Shown here one piece after another: positions 22,165 to 37,253 of a stretch of 64,000 nt of DNA (the first letter of the stretch is position 1; every line of letters begins with the position of its first letter). The translations under genes were made by a program, and so were the position numbers. The notes beneath the pieces were generated by a model. The model searched no databases. It was not told the origin of the DNA and saw only the letters and a program-made list of their open reading frames with translations. The DNA lies in contig NZ_JACHFN010000002.1 in the NCBI RefSeq assembly GCF_014201885.1, forward strand, positions 248,001 through 312,000, in the 5' to 3' direction. Origin of the DNA: Deinococcus budaensis. GTDB lineage: Bacteria; Deinococcota; Deinococci; Deinococcales; Deinococcaceae.

Positions 22165-23262
22165 TCAATCGGCACTCGCCCGCGCCGCGCCCGGTCCGCC
22201 CGCCGCCTCGCCCACAGGGGCCGGTTCGGGGGGCAACTTCAGCAGCAGCTCGACCAGCCGCGCGTCGAGGCTCCGGCCAGCTTCCGCCTGCACCCGTTCG
22301 GGGTCGCCCAGCCGCACCGAGGCGTTGGCGACCGCCAGAATGCGCGCGTACAGCGGAATGCTCTCGCCTTCCAGGCCGCCCGGCTGCCCCGCCCCGTCCC
22401 AGCGCTCGTGGTGGTGGCGGATCGCTTTTTGCGCCTGCGCGAGGTGCGGCACGCTGTGCAGGAAGTTCGCCCCCACCTCGGCGTGCCCGGTCTCGCCGTG
22501 GATCTTGCCCAGGTCGTGCAGCGCTCCGGCGTACCACAGCTCCTCCAGCTCGCGGCCCGACAGCCCCAGCGCCCGGCCCAGCCGCACCGCCGTGTCCGCG
22601 ACCGCCTGGCCGTGGCCCAGCGCGTCGAACTCCTGGCTCTCCACCGCCTCGACCACCGCCGCCGCGATATGCCGGGCGGTCTGGCGCCACTCGTCGCGCG
22701 ACTCGAACACGCCCAGCAGCGGCGCGACGGCCCCGGCCCAGCGCGCGGCGGCCTCCTGCTGCTCCGGCGTGACACTGCCACGGGTCCGGTCGAGCACCAG
22801 CACCCCCAGGCTGCGCCCCCGGTCCAGCAGCGGCACGACCAGCGTCACGGCCGCGTCGCGCAGCCCCGCCTCGTCGAGCGCCGCCTGCACCTCGGGCGGG
22901 TTGAGCGCGTACACCTCGCGGCTGCCCGCCTCCAGCAGGCGCGGGCGCGTGCCGCTCCACGGCCCGGCCAGCAGGGTGCCCACCAGGCTCTTGGGATAGC
23001 CGGAGGCGGCCGCCACCCGGTCCGGCCCTCCCCGGTCCTGGGCCGCCCGGCGCAGCACGGCGTACCCGCGCGCCTCGCCTCCCAGCAGGCCGCAGGCATG
23101 GGCCAGGGCGGCTTCCAGAACCCCCCGCGTGTTGGGCCGGGCCAGCAGGTCCGCGAGCACCTGGGCAGAATCGGAGGGCTGGTCCTCCACCGGGAGGGCA
23201 GCGGACGGACGGGGATCAGGCCCGGACGGGGCCGGGGACTGCGGACGGGGGCGTCGGAACAC
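22165..23262 (-). CDS. GAF-HD-GYP-like protein with degenerate GYP motif
   Basis: 365 residues. A GAF-like N-terminal sensor (about 40-190, with [20 protein letters not shown]) precedes an HD domain: [14 protein letters not shown] (His217), [13 protein letters not shown] (His249, Asp250, Lys253), [15 protein letters not shown]. The family motif HHExxDGxGYP is changed to GQP, and the usual downstream DAMxxxRPY segment is replaced by [11 protein letters not shown]. Cyclic-di-GMP phosphodiesterase activity is therefore doubtful. GTG start with TATACT 9 nt upstream; divergent from the YkgJ-like gene only 34 bp away. Confidence 0.8.
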   Translation of the reverse strand: MFRRPRPQSPAPSGPDPRPSAALPVEDQPSDSAQVLADLLARPNTRGVLEAALAHACGLLGGEARGYAVLRRAAQDRGGPDRVAAASGYPKSLVGTLLAGPWSGTRPRLLEAGSREVYALNPPEVQAALDEAGLRDAAVTLVVPLLDRGRSLGVLVLDRTRGSVTPEQQEAAARWAGAVAPLLGVFESRDEWRQTARHIAAAVVEAVESQEFDALGHGQAVADTAVRLGRALGLSGRELEELWYAGALHDLGKIHGETGHAEVGANFLHSVPHLAQAQKAIRHHHERWDGAGQPGGLEGESIPLYARILAVANASVRLGDPERVQAEAGRSLDARLVELLLKLPPEPAPVGEAAGGPGAARASAD

Positions 23263-23271
23263 GTTCCGGTC

Positions 23272-23290
23272 AGTATAGCCGCGCTACGTT
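23272..23290. promoter_or_regulatory. Overlapping divergent promoters
   Basis: TATACT on the minus strand (23272-23277) serves the GTG at 23262; TACGTT on the plus strand (23285-23290) lies 6 nt before the GTG at 23297. Both -10 boxes and both starts fit within 36 bp. Confidence 0.55.
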
Positions 23291-23296
23291 ACGCGG

Positions 23297-24055
<759 letters not shown>

Positions 24056-24078
24056 CGCAGCCCGGCTCCTGCCGCGCT

Positions 24079-24726
24079 CTAGAAGCTGCTGCCCCCGCCG
24101 ATCCGCACCCCCTGGTAGTAGGCGTAGGCGGCGCTGTAGCAAGCCGGGCGGGCGTACCAGCCCTTGGCGGCGCAGATCGCCTTCATGTTGGCGTAAAAGG
24201 CGTCGTCGGTGGCGAGGCGGTTGGCGGCCGTGCGCTCATAGACCTTGAGGTTGCGGTAGCCGAAATCGTGGACGTTGCAGGCGGGCCGGAAATCCTCGCG
24301 GTAGCCCAGGCCCACGCCGTCGGGGGCGCTGCATCCGTCGCGGGTCCAGTCCAGGCCGCTGTAGGGCAAGGCAGTGCCGGCGTAGGCACCGTACTGGGCG
24401 GTGTAGTTCGCCACGCTGCCCCAGCCGGTGCGCTTGACGTAGGCCAGCCGGTCGCTGGCGAGGTCAAGGCCGGTCAGCGCCGGCACCTGGGGGCGCGAGT
24501 GGTCCGCCGGGCGCTCCCCGTAGGCCTCCTGAAGCGCCGCAAGCAGGCCGGGGGCGTCCCCGTAACGGGCCAGGACCGCCTGACTGTCCGCGTCTTGAAG
24601 CTCGGGGCGAGCCGCGTAGGAGGCGGTCAGACTGGCAGAGGGGGCGGGGGCGGAGGGGGGGACCGGGGGCGCCGCTCCACAGGCGGCGAGGGCGAGCGTC
24701 AGCAGGGCGGCGGGCCGTCGGTTCAT
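24079..24726 (-). CDS. Prokaryotic phospholipase A2-like lipoprotein
   Basis: 215 residues. Signal with lipobox LAAC (Cys16), a Pro-rich spacer, then the phospholipase A2 core: [16 protein letters not shown], the active-site [10 protein letters not shown] (His153, Asp154), an ATDDAF helix and paired cysteines CAAKGW and ARPACYS. This matches the actinobacterial/fungal PLA2 family, which hydrolyses the sn-2 ester of phospholipids. Probably exported and membrane-anchored. ATG 24726 follows a GGGAGGCC-type site. It lies 134 nt after a second, shorter paralogue on the same strand. Confidence 0.85.
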   Translation of the reverse strand: MNRRPAALLTLALAACGAAPPVPPSAPAPSASLTASYAARPELQDADSQAVLARYGDAPGLLAALQEAYGERPADHSRPQVPALTGLDLASDRLAYVKRTGWGSVANYTAQYGAYAGTALPYSGLDWTRDGCSAPDGVGLGYREDFRPACNVHDFGYRNLKVYERTAANRLATDDAFYANMKAICAAKGWYARPACYSAAYAYYQGVRIGGGSSF

Positions 24727-24807
24727 GGGGCCTCCCAAAAAGGGAACAGTGCCGGAGGGAAATTGTCGGTGCCCCCGGAGTCTACACGGCCGCGCCGCGC
24801 CAGGAAC

Positions 24808-24837
24808 ATGGCCCTCCCAGGGGAATGGGAAGGCCAT
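24808..24837. repeat. Stem-loop between the two phospholipase genes
   Basis: ATGGCCCTCCC (24808-24818) pairs with GGGAAGGCCAT (24827-24837) with one mismatch. Without a U-tract it may be an attenuating or stabilising structure. Confidence 0.4.
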
Positions 24838-24860
24838 TGAGCGGCGCCGACCGGAACGGT

Positions 24861-25346
24861 CTAGGTCCCCGGCGCGAAGCGGGTGTGTCCGCGCAGCCGC
24901 ACGGCCGCGAGGTAGGCCGCTGCCGCCGAGAGGCAAGCGGGCCGCGCGACCAGGGCCTTGCGGGCACAGATGGCCCGCAGGTTGACCCCAAAGGCGTCGT
25001 CGCTGGCGCGGCGGTTCGCGGCGGTGGGTTCCAGCACCCGCAGGTTGTGGTAGGCGAAGTCGTGCACCGCGCAGGCCGGGGCAAAGTCGTCCCGGTAGCT
25101 CAGGCCCAGGCCCCGGGGAGCGCTGCACCCGTTGCCCGCCCAGTCCAGGGCGGGCCAACGGGGGGCCAGCAGGGGCCGCGCCGCCTCGAAGGCCTCCGGG
25201 CTGCCCCAGCCCAGCCGCTTGACCAGCGCGACGGGATCACCCTCGTCCCCCACGGGCGCGGCGGGCAAGAGGGCCGGGGCGCACGACCCCAGCACCCCGG
25301 CGAGCAGCAGCGCGGGCCAGGCGCGAGCGGCCCCGGGCCTGGGCAC
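24861..25346 (-). CDS. Second phospholipase A2-like lipoprotein
   Basis: 161 residues, starting at GTG 25346 only 5 nt after the etfA stop, with AGGAAG upstream. A short signal ends in lipobox LGSC (Cys22). The core [29 protein letters not shown] (His95, Asp96), ASDDAF and paired cysteines parallels the downstream paralogue block by block, so the two arose by tandem duplication. All active-site residues I can identify are kept. Its position makes it the third cistron after etfB and etfA, which is unexpected for a secreted lipase. Confidence 0.8.
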   Translation of the reverse strand: MPRPGAARAWPALLLAGVLGSCAPALLPAAPVGDEGDPVALVKRLGWGSPEAFEAARPLLAPRWPALDWAGNGCSAPRGLGLSYRDDFAPACAVHDFAYHNLRVLEPTAANRRASDDAFGVNLRAICARKALVARPACLSAAAAYLAAVRLRGHTRFAPGT

Positions 25347-25351
25347 CCGCT

Positions 25352-27060
<1,709 letters not shown>

Positions 27061-27322
27061 GGGTCCTCCAGAATAGGGCGGGCGGGCGCGGCCAAATGGT
27101 GGCGATCCGCCCCAGAAAGCGCGGCGCACGCCCGGTGGGGCAAATTAAACCGGGTCCAAGTTTAGCAGGTCAGGCAAATTTCCATCTGCGGTCCACCCGT
27201 GGCCGCGCCGCCATGACGCCGTTCTCACATCTGTGGCTGACGATGAGCTGCCCAGTTCATAAAGCCGCCGTGACTCTCATGAGGTTGCCCACTCATCTTG
27301 CCGGGTCAGGCTTTGAGGCGAT
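27061..27322. other. Divergent intergenic region etfB / barrel-like gene
   Basis: 262 bases with an A+T-richer stretch at 27140-27190. On the minus strand TTTAAT within it may be the etfB -10 box, but I find no clean -35. The plus side holds GTTCATAAAG near 27256 and a GAGG ribosome site 4 nt before ATG 27323. No operator recognised. Confidence 0.35.
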
Positions 27323-28033
27323 ATGAAAAAGATTCTTGCCCTGACCCTCAGCGCCGCCCTTGCCACGGCGGGCGCCCAGAGCGTGAACACCATTCCCGCC
27401 ACGCCCATCGGCACGGGCCTGAGCGGCGTCGAACTCGGCCTGACCGGCGGCTACGCGGGCGGCCTCAGCGGTGAGCTGTTCGTGCACGTGCCCAACGTCG
27501 CCGGGCCGGTGGGCGTCAAGGCAGGGGTGTCCTACACCCGCGCGGCGGACGCGATCAACGACGCCAGCCCGGTGGACCCGACCGGTCTCTTTTTCCCGAC
27601 CACCTACACCTTCGGACAGGCCAAGGCGGACGGCGACGCTTCCGAGTCCGGCTCCCGCACCGTCTTCAGCCTGGACGGCACCTACAACCTCGGCCAGCTC
27701 AGCCCGGGCCTCAGCTCCACCCTCTATGCGGGTGGGCGCTACGGCATGTTCCGCTCCACGGAGGTGTTCAACGAGCAGCCGCTGGTCTACACCAGCAGTG
27801 CATTCGGCCTCGGCGCCGGGGTCATGCTCAGCTACCCCGTCTCCGGCAACCTGAGCCTGGTGGGCGACCTGGGGGTCGACCAGTTCTTCGGCTCGTCCAT
27901 CACCACCAGGGACGCCGACGGCAACACCGACACCTTCCGTTCGGGTGAGGCGAATTACAACGACGTCAGCAGCCGCTTCGTCCGTCCCGGCACCGTCTTC
28001 AAGGCCCGCATCGGGATCAAGACGACCTTCTGA
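27323..28033 (+). CDS. Secreted beta-barrel-like outer-membrane protein
   Basis: 236 residues. Signal peptide MKKILALTLSAALATAGAQ, then alternating short beta strands rich in Gly, Tyr and aromatic residues (ELGLTGGYAGGLSGELFVHV, TLYAGGRYGMF) and a final KARIGIKTTF that ends in phenylalanine, a classic barrel-insertion signal. No named family. Probably a small outer-membrane barrel of 8-10 strands. A terminator follows 14 nt after the stop. Confidence 0.75.
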   Translation: MKKILALTLSAALATAGAQSVNTIPATPIGTGLSGVELGLTGGYAGGLSGELFVHVPNVAGPVGVKAGVSYTRAADAINDASPVDPTGLFFPTTYTFGQAKADGDASESGSRTVFSLDGTYNLGQLSPGLSSTLYAGGRYGMFRSTEVFNEQPLVYTSSAFGLGAGVMLSYPVSGNLSLVGDLGVDQFFGSSITTRDADGNTDTFRSGEANYNDVSSRFVRPGTVFKARIGIKTTF

Positions 28034-28047
28034 CCGTTGCCTGTTTT

Positions 28048-28079
28048 GGCCCCCTACCCCTCGCGGGCGGGGGCCTTTT
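28048..28079 (+). terminator. Rho-independent terminator
   Basis: GGCCCCC (28048-28054) pairs with GGGGGCC (28069-28075), loop of 14 nt, then TTTTCC. It overlaps the stop codon of the convergent CMD gene. Confidence 0.75.
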
Positions 28080-28476
28080 CCGTTGCGGACAGCCGCCGGT
28101 CGAGCAACGCCTGAAGCTGAGCAAAGGCCGCGACCGCCCGGGGAAACCCCAGGTAGGGCACGCACAGCAGCAGCGTTTCGCGGACCTCCTGCTCGGTCGC
28201 GCCCGCCCGCAGCGCGCCGCGCAGGTGGGTCCGCAGTTCGGTGGGGCTGCCCAGCGAGGTCAGCAGCGCGCAGGCGACGAGTTCCTTGGTTTTCAGGTCC
28301 AGGCCGGGCCGCTCGTAGACCGTGTCGTAGGCGAAGTCGCGCACGTAGCCCATCAGGTCAGGGTCAAGGCTCGCCAGCCGCTCCAGAATCCGGTCCTCCT
28401 GGGCACCGAAAATCTGCTCGCGTGCGGAACTGGCCCCCGAGCTACCCGCCGCGCCGTCCTTCTCGTCTCCAGTCAT
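28054..28476 (-). CDS. Carboxymuconolactone decarboxylase-family protein
   Basis: 140 residues. The CMD/AhpD-like fold shows [45 protein letters not shown] and [10 protein letters not shown]. The catalytic CxxC of AhpD is absent, so a peroxidase role is unlikely; the family also includes decarboxylases and many of unknown role. TACGCT lies 7 nt upstream of the ATG. Confidence 0.85.
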   Translation of the reverse strand: MTGDEKDGAAGSSGASSAREQIFGAQEDRILERLASLDPDLMGYVRDFAYDTVYERPGLDLKTKELVACALLTSLGSPTELRTHLRGALRAGATEQEVRETLLLCVPYLGFPRAVAAFAQLQALLDRRLSATEKAPAREG

Positions 28477-28483
28477 GGGGCAG

Positions 28484-28489
28484 AGCGTA
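28484..28489 (-). promoter_or_regulatory. Leaderless-type -10 box TACGCT
   Basis: Seven nt upstream of the ATG at 28476 (minus strand). Confidence 0.5.
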
Positions 28490-28553
28490 GCAGCGGCCCA
28501 CCCCCGGCATGAGGGTAGGCCGCTGCGGTGGGCTGCTGCCGCGCTGGTGCGGC

Positions 28554-29030
28554 TTACTTCTTGAGTGCCCGGACCACGGCGGGCGTCAGGTCAGTGGCGC
28601 CGATATTGGCATACACGACCAGGCCCGACTGGGCGGCGACCCGGCGGTCGAGGACGACCGTGAAGCCGCTGCCGCGCGCCACATTGGCGACAGTCGTGTT
28701 CAGGCGCGAGGCCAGCGGCTTGAAGGCGGTCGCCAGCCGTCCCTGGTAACCCTGCTGGGCACTCAGGAAGCTCTGCTGCGCCCGCTGAAGGGCGGCGCGG
28801 TCGGCAGTGCTGCGGGTGCGGGCCGCCTGGGCACTGAGCCGCTGAATGTTGGTCCGCTTGGCCTGGAGGTCGGCATCGACCCGCTTGCTGAGGGTGAGGT
28901 AGGCGCTGCTGCCGGGCATGGCGGCGACCGCCTGCTGCACGTCCACGAAGCCCACACGGCTGCGCGACTTCTGCGCCTGCGGAACGGTGCTCAGCAGCGC
29001 GAGCGGAAGGAGGAGAAGGGCGTATTTCAT
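28554..29030 (-). CDS. OmpH/Skp-family periplasmic chaperone (second copy)
   Basis: 158 residues. Signal peptide [20 protein letters not shown], then [15 protein letters not shown], a long basic coiled coil (about 45-110), and [21 protein letters not shown] near the end, the Skp trimer-base strand pattern. Skp holds unfolded outer-membrane proteins in the periplasm. AAAGGA precedes ATG 29030. It lies 136 nt after a closely related gene, so they are tandem paralogues; this one is more basic in its coil. Confidence 0.85.
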   Translation of the reverse strand: MKYALLLLPLALLSTVPQAQKSRSRVGFVDVQQAVAAMPGSSAYLTLSKRVDADLQAKRTNIQRLSAQAARTRSTADRAALQRAQQSFLSAQQGYQGRLATAFKPLASRLNTTVANVARGSGFTVVLDRRVAAQSGLVVYANIGATDLTPAVVRALKK

Positions 29031-29108
29031 GTCAGGGTCCTTTCGGGCAGATTCTTCGGCAGGCCGCGCTGGCAACCAGCCCCCCGAGCAAAGGCAGGCC
29101 TCTCAAGC

Positions 29109-29127
29109 AAAAGCCCCCGCACGGGGC
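29109..29127 (-). terminator. Terminator between the two OmpH genes
   Basis: On the minus strand GCCCC-GTGCG-GGGGC followed by TTTT. The stem is only 5 bp, so read-through to the second gene is likely. Confidence 0.45.
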
Positions 29128-29166
29128 GGAGGCTGGAGACCCAGGAGCCTCCCGGGGGGAGAGGGA

Positions 29167-29662
<496 letters not shown>

Positions 29663-29794
29663 AGCACGCTAGCACGCACCTTTCTGAGCGGAATGAAGTT
29701 CGCCGCCGCCCACTCACATGGGCCGTCAGACGGGCGTCATCCGGGAAGCAGGCCCGCCGCCCCTCCTGCCCCCCGAAGAAAGGTAAGCTGAGCC

Positions 29795-30430
<636 letters not shown>

Positions 30431-30464
30431 CCGCCGCCGCCGCACTGCCCGGCCCTGAGTGGCC

Positions 30465-30530
30465 GCAGACCGCCGCAGAGCCGGGAAGAGAGGCCCCCTC
30501 CCCGGTCCTGCGGCGGTCTGCCGTTCGCTT
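30465..30530. terminator. Large bidirectional stem-loop
   Basis: Fourteen-bp perfect stem GCAGACCGCCGCAG (30465-30478) and CTGCGGCGGTCTGC (30508-30521), enclosing a second CCGGG/CCCGG hairpin, followed by CGTTCGCTTTT. It lies between convergent genes. Confidence 0.65.
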
Positions 30531-30536
30531 TTGGCC

Positions 30537-31748
30537 TCAGCCCACGCCCGTCGCCTGCCCCTGCGGGGCCAGCGCCTGCCAGGCCGCCGACACGGCCGCG
30601 CCGCGCCGAAAAGGCACGCCGAGGTCCGTAAAGCAGTTCTCCAGAATGCCCGCGATGCCCAGCGCGTCGTAGCGGTCGGCGTAGCCCAGGGTCGAGACGC
30701 GGAAGACGGTGTCTTCAAACGGGGCCTGGCCGGGCAGCGCCCGCTGGCCCATCTCCGCGAGGCGCGAGGCGACCTGCCGCCCGGTCAGGGGCGCGGGGGG
30801 GCGCAGCACCGCGACGGCGGGCGTGGTCCGCGCGGCCCAGGCCGGGGCACCCAGCGCCGTTCCGGCGGCGATCAGGGCGTCGGCCTGCCGCCGCTTCTCG
30901 GCCCACAGCACCTCCAGCGGCACCGACAGCAGGCGGTCGAGCGCCAGCGACAGCGCAAAGATCAGGTTGATGGCGGGCGTCTGGGGCGTGTTCCCGGCCT
31001 GCTGGCCCTTGAGTTCCCGGGTCAGGTCGAGGTAAAAGCCGCGCCCGGTCGCGGGAAGCAGCCGCGCCTGCACCTCCGGGCTGAACAGGACGAAGCCCAG
31101 GCCCGGTGGGGTGGCCGTTCCCTTCTGGCTGCCGCTGACGACCACGTCCACCCCCCACTCGGCGGGCCGCAGCTCGGCCACCCCGTAGGAGGTGATGCAG
31201 TCGGCGATCACGATCAGCCCCGGGTTCTGCGCTTTCGCTGCCCGCGTGATCGCGGCGAGGTCGTGCAGTGCTCCGGTGCTCGTCTCGCTGTGGGTCACCA
31301 GCAGGGTGTGGGCGCCCACGCAGGCGTCGGCCACCTCCTGCGGGTCCAGCAGCTCGCCCCAGGGCCGCGCGACGAGCGTGGTGCCGTACCCCAGCCGCTG
31401 CGCCATCTCCCCCCAGCGCTCGCTGAACTTGCCCGCCTGGGCGTTGACCACTTTCCCCCCCTCGGGCGTCAGGCTCACCAGCGCGCCCTCGAACGCCCCG
31501 GTGCCGCTGCTGGTGGTGATCACCGCGTCGTAGGGGGCGCCCAGCAGCCTCGTGAGCTTGGCCCGGGCCTGCGCGAGCGCCTCGATCCCTTCCGGCGAGC
31601 GGTGGTGCGGCTGCGGGCGGGCCAGTTCCAGCAGCACGCGCGGTTCGACCTCGACCGGTCCCGGCGCGATCAGGCGCGCGCGGTTGAGGGGCAGGTGGGC
31701 GTCACGGCCAGGATCGCCGGGGGCAGCGCGGTGGGGCAGGTCGGTCAT
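30537..31748 (-). CDS. Class V aminotransferase (serine/alanine-glyoxylate type)
   Basis: 403 residues. [20 protein letters not shown] at the start, [25 protein letters not shown] and the PLP-lysine motif [18 protein letters not shown] identify the alanine/serine-glyoxylate aminotransferase group, including soluble hydrogenase small-subunit-like proteins. It may transaminate serine or alanine with glyoxylate or pyruvate; with serA 3 kb away a serine link is possible. ATG 31748 has TACCAT exactly 6 nt upstream. Confidence 0.9.
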   Translation of the reverse strand: MTDLPHRAAPGDPGRDAHLPLNRARLIAPGPVEVEPRVLLELARPQPHHRSPEGIEALAQARAKLTRLLGAPYDAVITTSSGTGAFEGALVSLTPEGGKVVNAQAGKFSERWGEMAQRLGYGTTLVARPWGELLDPQEVADACVGAHTLLVTHSETSTGALHDLAAITRAAKAQNPGLIVIADCITSYGVAELRPAEWGVDVVVSGSQKGTATPPGLGFVLFSPEVQARLLPATGRGFYLDLTRELKGQQAGNTPQTPAINLIFALSLALDRLLSVPLEVLWAEKRRQADALIAAGTALGAPAWAARTTPAVAVLRPPAPLTGRQVASRLAEMGQRALPGQAPFEDTVFRVSTLGYADRYDALGIAGILENCFTDLGVPFRRGAAVSAAWQALAPQGQATGVG

Positions 31749-31754
31749 GGGTGC

Positions 31755-31760
31755 ATGGTA
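31755..31760 (-). promoter_or_regulatory. Leaderless-type -10 box TACCAT
   Basis: Six nt upstream of the ATG at 31748 (minus strand). Confidence 0.55.
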
Positions 31761-31850
31761 GGCGCCGGGCGGGGGCAAATTCGGCGGGCGGGCTAGAGGC
31801 TTGGGAACCCGGGGCGCCTGGAGTTTCCCGGGTGCCCGCTTCCCGCTGTC

Positions 31851-32912
<1,062 letters not shown>

Positions 32913-32918
32913 CGCTCC

Positions 32919-32950
32919 AGGCTAGAGCATCTGGCGCGGCGGCGTACCCT
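32919..32950. promoter_or_regulatory. Divergent leaderless promoters
   Basis: Minus-strand TAGCCT (32919-32924) is 6 nt from GTG 32912; plus-strand TACCCT (32945-32950) is 6 nt from ATG 32957. The -10 boxes lie 20 bp apart, so the -35 regions reach into or past each other. Confidence 0.6.
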
Positions 32951-32956
32951 GACCCC

Positions 32957-34318
32957 ATGCGGATCGTGGTGGTGGGCGGGGTGGCGGCGGGCATGAGCGC
33001 GGCGAGCCGGGCGCGGCGGCACGATCCCGGCGCGCAGGTCACCGTGTTCGAGCGCGGGAGCGAGGTCAGCTACGGCGCCTGCGGCCTGCCCTACGTGATC
33101 GGCGGTGACGTGGAGCGCTTCGAGGACCTGATCGCCCGCACCCCCGCCCAGCTGCGGGGCCGGGGCATCGGCGTGCGGCTTCGCCACGAGGTCACCGGGG
33201 TGGACGCGGCGGCGCGCACCGTCACCGTGCAGGGCCGGGCCGCGGGCCGCACGGTCACCGAACCCTACGACCGCCTGCTGATCGCCACCGGGGTCCGCGC
33301 CGTCCGCCCCGAGTGGGCGCAGACCGACCTCGGCGGGGTGCATGTGCTGCGCGACCTCCCCGATGGGCGGGCCATCCAGGCCAGCCTGAGAGGCGCGCGG
33401 CGGGCCTGCATCGTGGGGGGCGGCAACATCGGCCTGGAGATGGCCGAGGCGCTGCGCTCGCGCGGCCTGGAAGTGACCCTGCTCGAACAGGCCCCCGAGG
33501 TCGCGGGCCGGATGCTCGACCGCGAGTACCAGCGCCGGGTCCGCGCCGAGGTCGAGCGCGGCGGCGTGGAGGTGCGCTGCGGGACGGCCGTCGAGGGCCT
33601 GGGCAGCCGGGGCGGGCGGGTGACCGAGGTCCAGACTGGCAGCGGCCCGCTGCGCGCCGACGTGGTGATCGTGGCGGTCGGGGTGCAGCCCAACACGGAG
33701 CTGGCGCAGGCGGCCGGAGCGGCCCTGGGCCAAACGGGTGCCGTCGCCGTGAACGCCCGGCAGGAGACGCGGGTGGAGGGCGTCTACGCGGCGGGCGACA
33801 ACACGGAAAGCACCCACCGCGTCACCCGCCGCAAGGTCCACCTCCCGCTGGGCCTGACCGCCAACCGCATGGGCCGGGTCGCCGGGGTGAACATGGCAGG
33901 CGGCGACGCACGTTTTCCGGGCGTGGTGGGCACCGCGATCTTCAAGACGTTCGGCCTGGGCGTGGCCCGCAGCGGGCTGACCCAGGCGGAGGCGGGGGAG
34001 CTGGGGCTGGACGCCCTCAGCGTGGACGTGGAGAGCACCGACCACGCCGGGTACTACAAAGACGCCGCGCCCATCCACGTGCGCCTGACTGCCGAGCGCG
34101 CCAGCGGGCGCCTGCTGGGCGTGCAGCTTGTCGGCCAGCCGGGCAGCGTCAAGCGGGTGGACGTGGTCGCCGCCCTGCTGCACCGGCGCGGCCACGCGCA
34201 GGACCTTTTCGAACTGGATCTGGCCTACGCGCCGCCCTTTTCCGGCGTGTGGGACGTGCTGCTGGTCGCGGCGGACCGGCTGGGGCAGGCGCTGAGGCAG
34301 GCCAGGAGCCAGCCTTGA
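32957..34318 (+). CDS. CoA-disulfide reductase (FAD-dependent pyridine nucleotide oxidoreductase)
   Basis: 453 residues. FAD fold VVVGGVAAGMSAASRARR, redox cysteine at 42 in SYGACGLPYVIGG (the CoA-disulfide reductase/NADH-oxidase single-cysteine site), NAD fold IVGGGNIGLEMAEAL, and AAGDNTESTHRV. It reduces CoA disulfide with NAD(P)H, keeping the CoA thiol pool reduced; peroxidase or polysulfide reductase activities are alternatives. Start ATG 32957 has TACCCT 6 nt upstream; the longer upstream frame overlaps the divergent gene. Confidence 0.92.
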   Translation: MRIVVVGGVAAGMSAASRARRHDPGAQVTVFERGSEVSYGACGLPYVIGGDVERFEDLIARTPAQLRGRGIGVRLRHEVTGVDAAARTVTVQGRAAGRTVTEPYDRLLIATGVRAVRPEWAQTDLGGVHVLRDLPDGRAIQASLRGARRACIVGGGNIGLEMAEALRSRGLEVTLLEQAPEVAGRMLDREYQRRVRAEVERGGVEVRCGTAVEGLGSRGGRVTEVQTGSGPLRADVVIVAVGVQPNTELAQAAGAALGQTGAVAVNARQETRVEGVYAAGDNTESTHRVTRRKVHLPLGLTANRMGRVAGVNMAGGDARFPGVVGTAIFKTFGLGVARSGLTQAEAGELGLDALSVDVESTDHAGYYKDAAPIHVRLTAERASGRLLGVQLVGQPGSVKRVDVVAALLHRRGHAQDLFELDLAYAPPFSGVWDVLLVAADRLGQALRQARSQP

Positions 34319-34331
34319 AGCCGCCTCGCCC

Positions 34332-35960
<1,629 letters not shown>

Positions 35961-35966
35961 GGGGCC

Positions 35967-35972
35967 AGGGTA
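35967..35972 (-). promoter_or_regulatory. Leaderless-type -10 box TACCCT of serA
   Basis: Six nt upstream of the serA ATG at 35960 (minus strand). Confidence 0.6.
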
Positions 35973-36004
35973 AGCGGGGTGAGGGCCGCATGCGGGCGGG
36001 TTGG

Positions 36005-36658
36005 CTAGGGCATGGGGGGCGGGGAAAGGGGCGGACCGCCCAGGCTCACGTCCTGCCCCAGCGCCGCGTGCAGCCGCGCCGCGTACTCCTCGCCCCTCAC
36101 CTCGAAGACGCCCAGCCGCGCGAGGTGCGGATTTTGAATCTGCGCGTCCAGCAGCGTGAAGCCCCGCGCGTGCAGGTGCCCGGCCAGCCGCACCAGCGCG
36201 ACCTTGCTCGCGTTCGTGACGCGGTGAAACTTGCTTTCGGCGATAAAGGCCCCGCCCAGGCTCAGGCCCAGCACCCCGCCCGCGAGTTCGCCGTCCTGCC
36301 AGACCTCAAAGGAATGGACCAGCCCCGCCCCGTGCAGGTGCCGGTACAGCTCGGCCAGCGGCGGGCTGATCCACTCGCCGTCCCGCTCCGGCGTTCCTGG
36401 CAAGCGGCCCCGGCAGCCCTCCAGCACCTGCCCGAACGCCGAGTCCACCCGCACCTCGAAGCGCCCCAGCTCCCGGCGCAGCCGCCGCGCCACATGCAGC
36501 CCCTCTTCCTCGGTCAGCGGCACCAGCGCCCGGGTGTCCACCCCGTACCAGCCCACCCCGTTTCCGTTGTCCATCAAGAAGGCGCCCGCCGCGTAACCCC
36601 GCGCGACCTCGCGGGTCAGGGGGTCGGGATGGTTCAGGAAGTGGGCGGCTGGGGGCAT
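36005..36658 (-). CDS. aat: Leucyl/phenylalanyl-tRNA-protein transferase
   Basis: 217 residues, slightly shorter than the E. coli enzyme. REVARGYAAGAFLMDN, VGWYGVDTRALVPL, GEWISPPLAELYRHLHGAGLVHSFEVW, GGVLGLSLGGAFIAESKF, and LLDAQIQNPHLARLG match Aat. It adds Leu or Phe to N-terminal basic residues, marking proteins for ClpAP-type N-degron decay. The tryptophan-phenylalanine motif of gammaproteobacterial Aat is replaced by FLMDN. Start ATG 36658; no clear promoter box is seen. Confidence 0.87.
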   Translation of the reverse strand: MPPAAHFLNHPDPLTREVARGYAAGAFLMDNGNGVGWYGVDTRALVPLTEEEGLHVARRLRRELGRFEVRVDSAFGQVLEGCRGRLPGTPERDGEWISPPLAELYRHLHGAGLVHSFEVWQDGELAGGVLGLSLGGAFIAESKFHRVTNASKVALVRLAGHLHARGFTLLDAQIQNPHLARLGVFEVRGEEYAARLHAALGQDVSLGGPPLSPPPMP

Positions 36659-36709
36659 AGGGGTCGTGGCTGGGCAAAAAACCGCAGGTGGGTGGCTACG
36701 CGCCACACG

Positions 36710-37141
<432 letters not shown>

Positions 37142-37148
37142 GGGCAAG

Positions 37149-37154
37149 AGGCTA
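37149..37154 (-). promoter_or_regulatory. Leaderless-type -10 box TAGCCT
   Basis: Seven nt upstream of the ATG at 37141 (minus strand). Confidence 0.5.
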
Positions 37155-37253
37155 TCAGCCGCCAGCCGCCATGAATCGGCGGAACGGGGCCGCCCTGGCC
37201 ACGGCGGCAGCGCTCTTGTGCTGGTCGCTGACGGCTGGCGGCTGACCGCTGCC
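37155..37253. repeat. Inverted repeat between the thioesterase and M23 genes
   Basis: TCAGCCGCCAGCC (37155-37167) pairs with GGCTGGCGGCTGA (37233-37245), a perfect 13-bp stem around a 65-nt loop. Its right end includes GGCTGACCGCTGCC, shared exactly with 21224-21237. Confidence 0.65.

Noticed and set aside
24808..24837. Stem-loop between the PLA2 genes as a terminator
   Set aside because: It has a mismatch and no U-run on the minus strand, so it is listed only as a repeat/structure.
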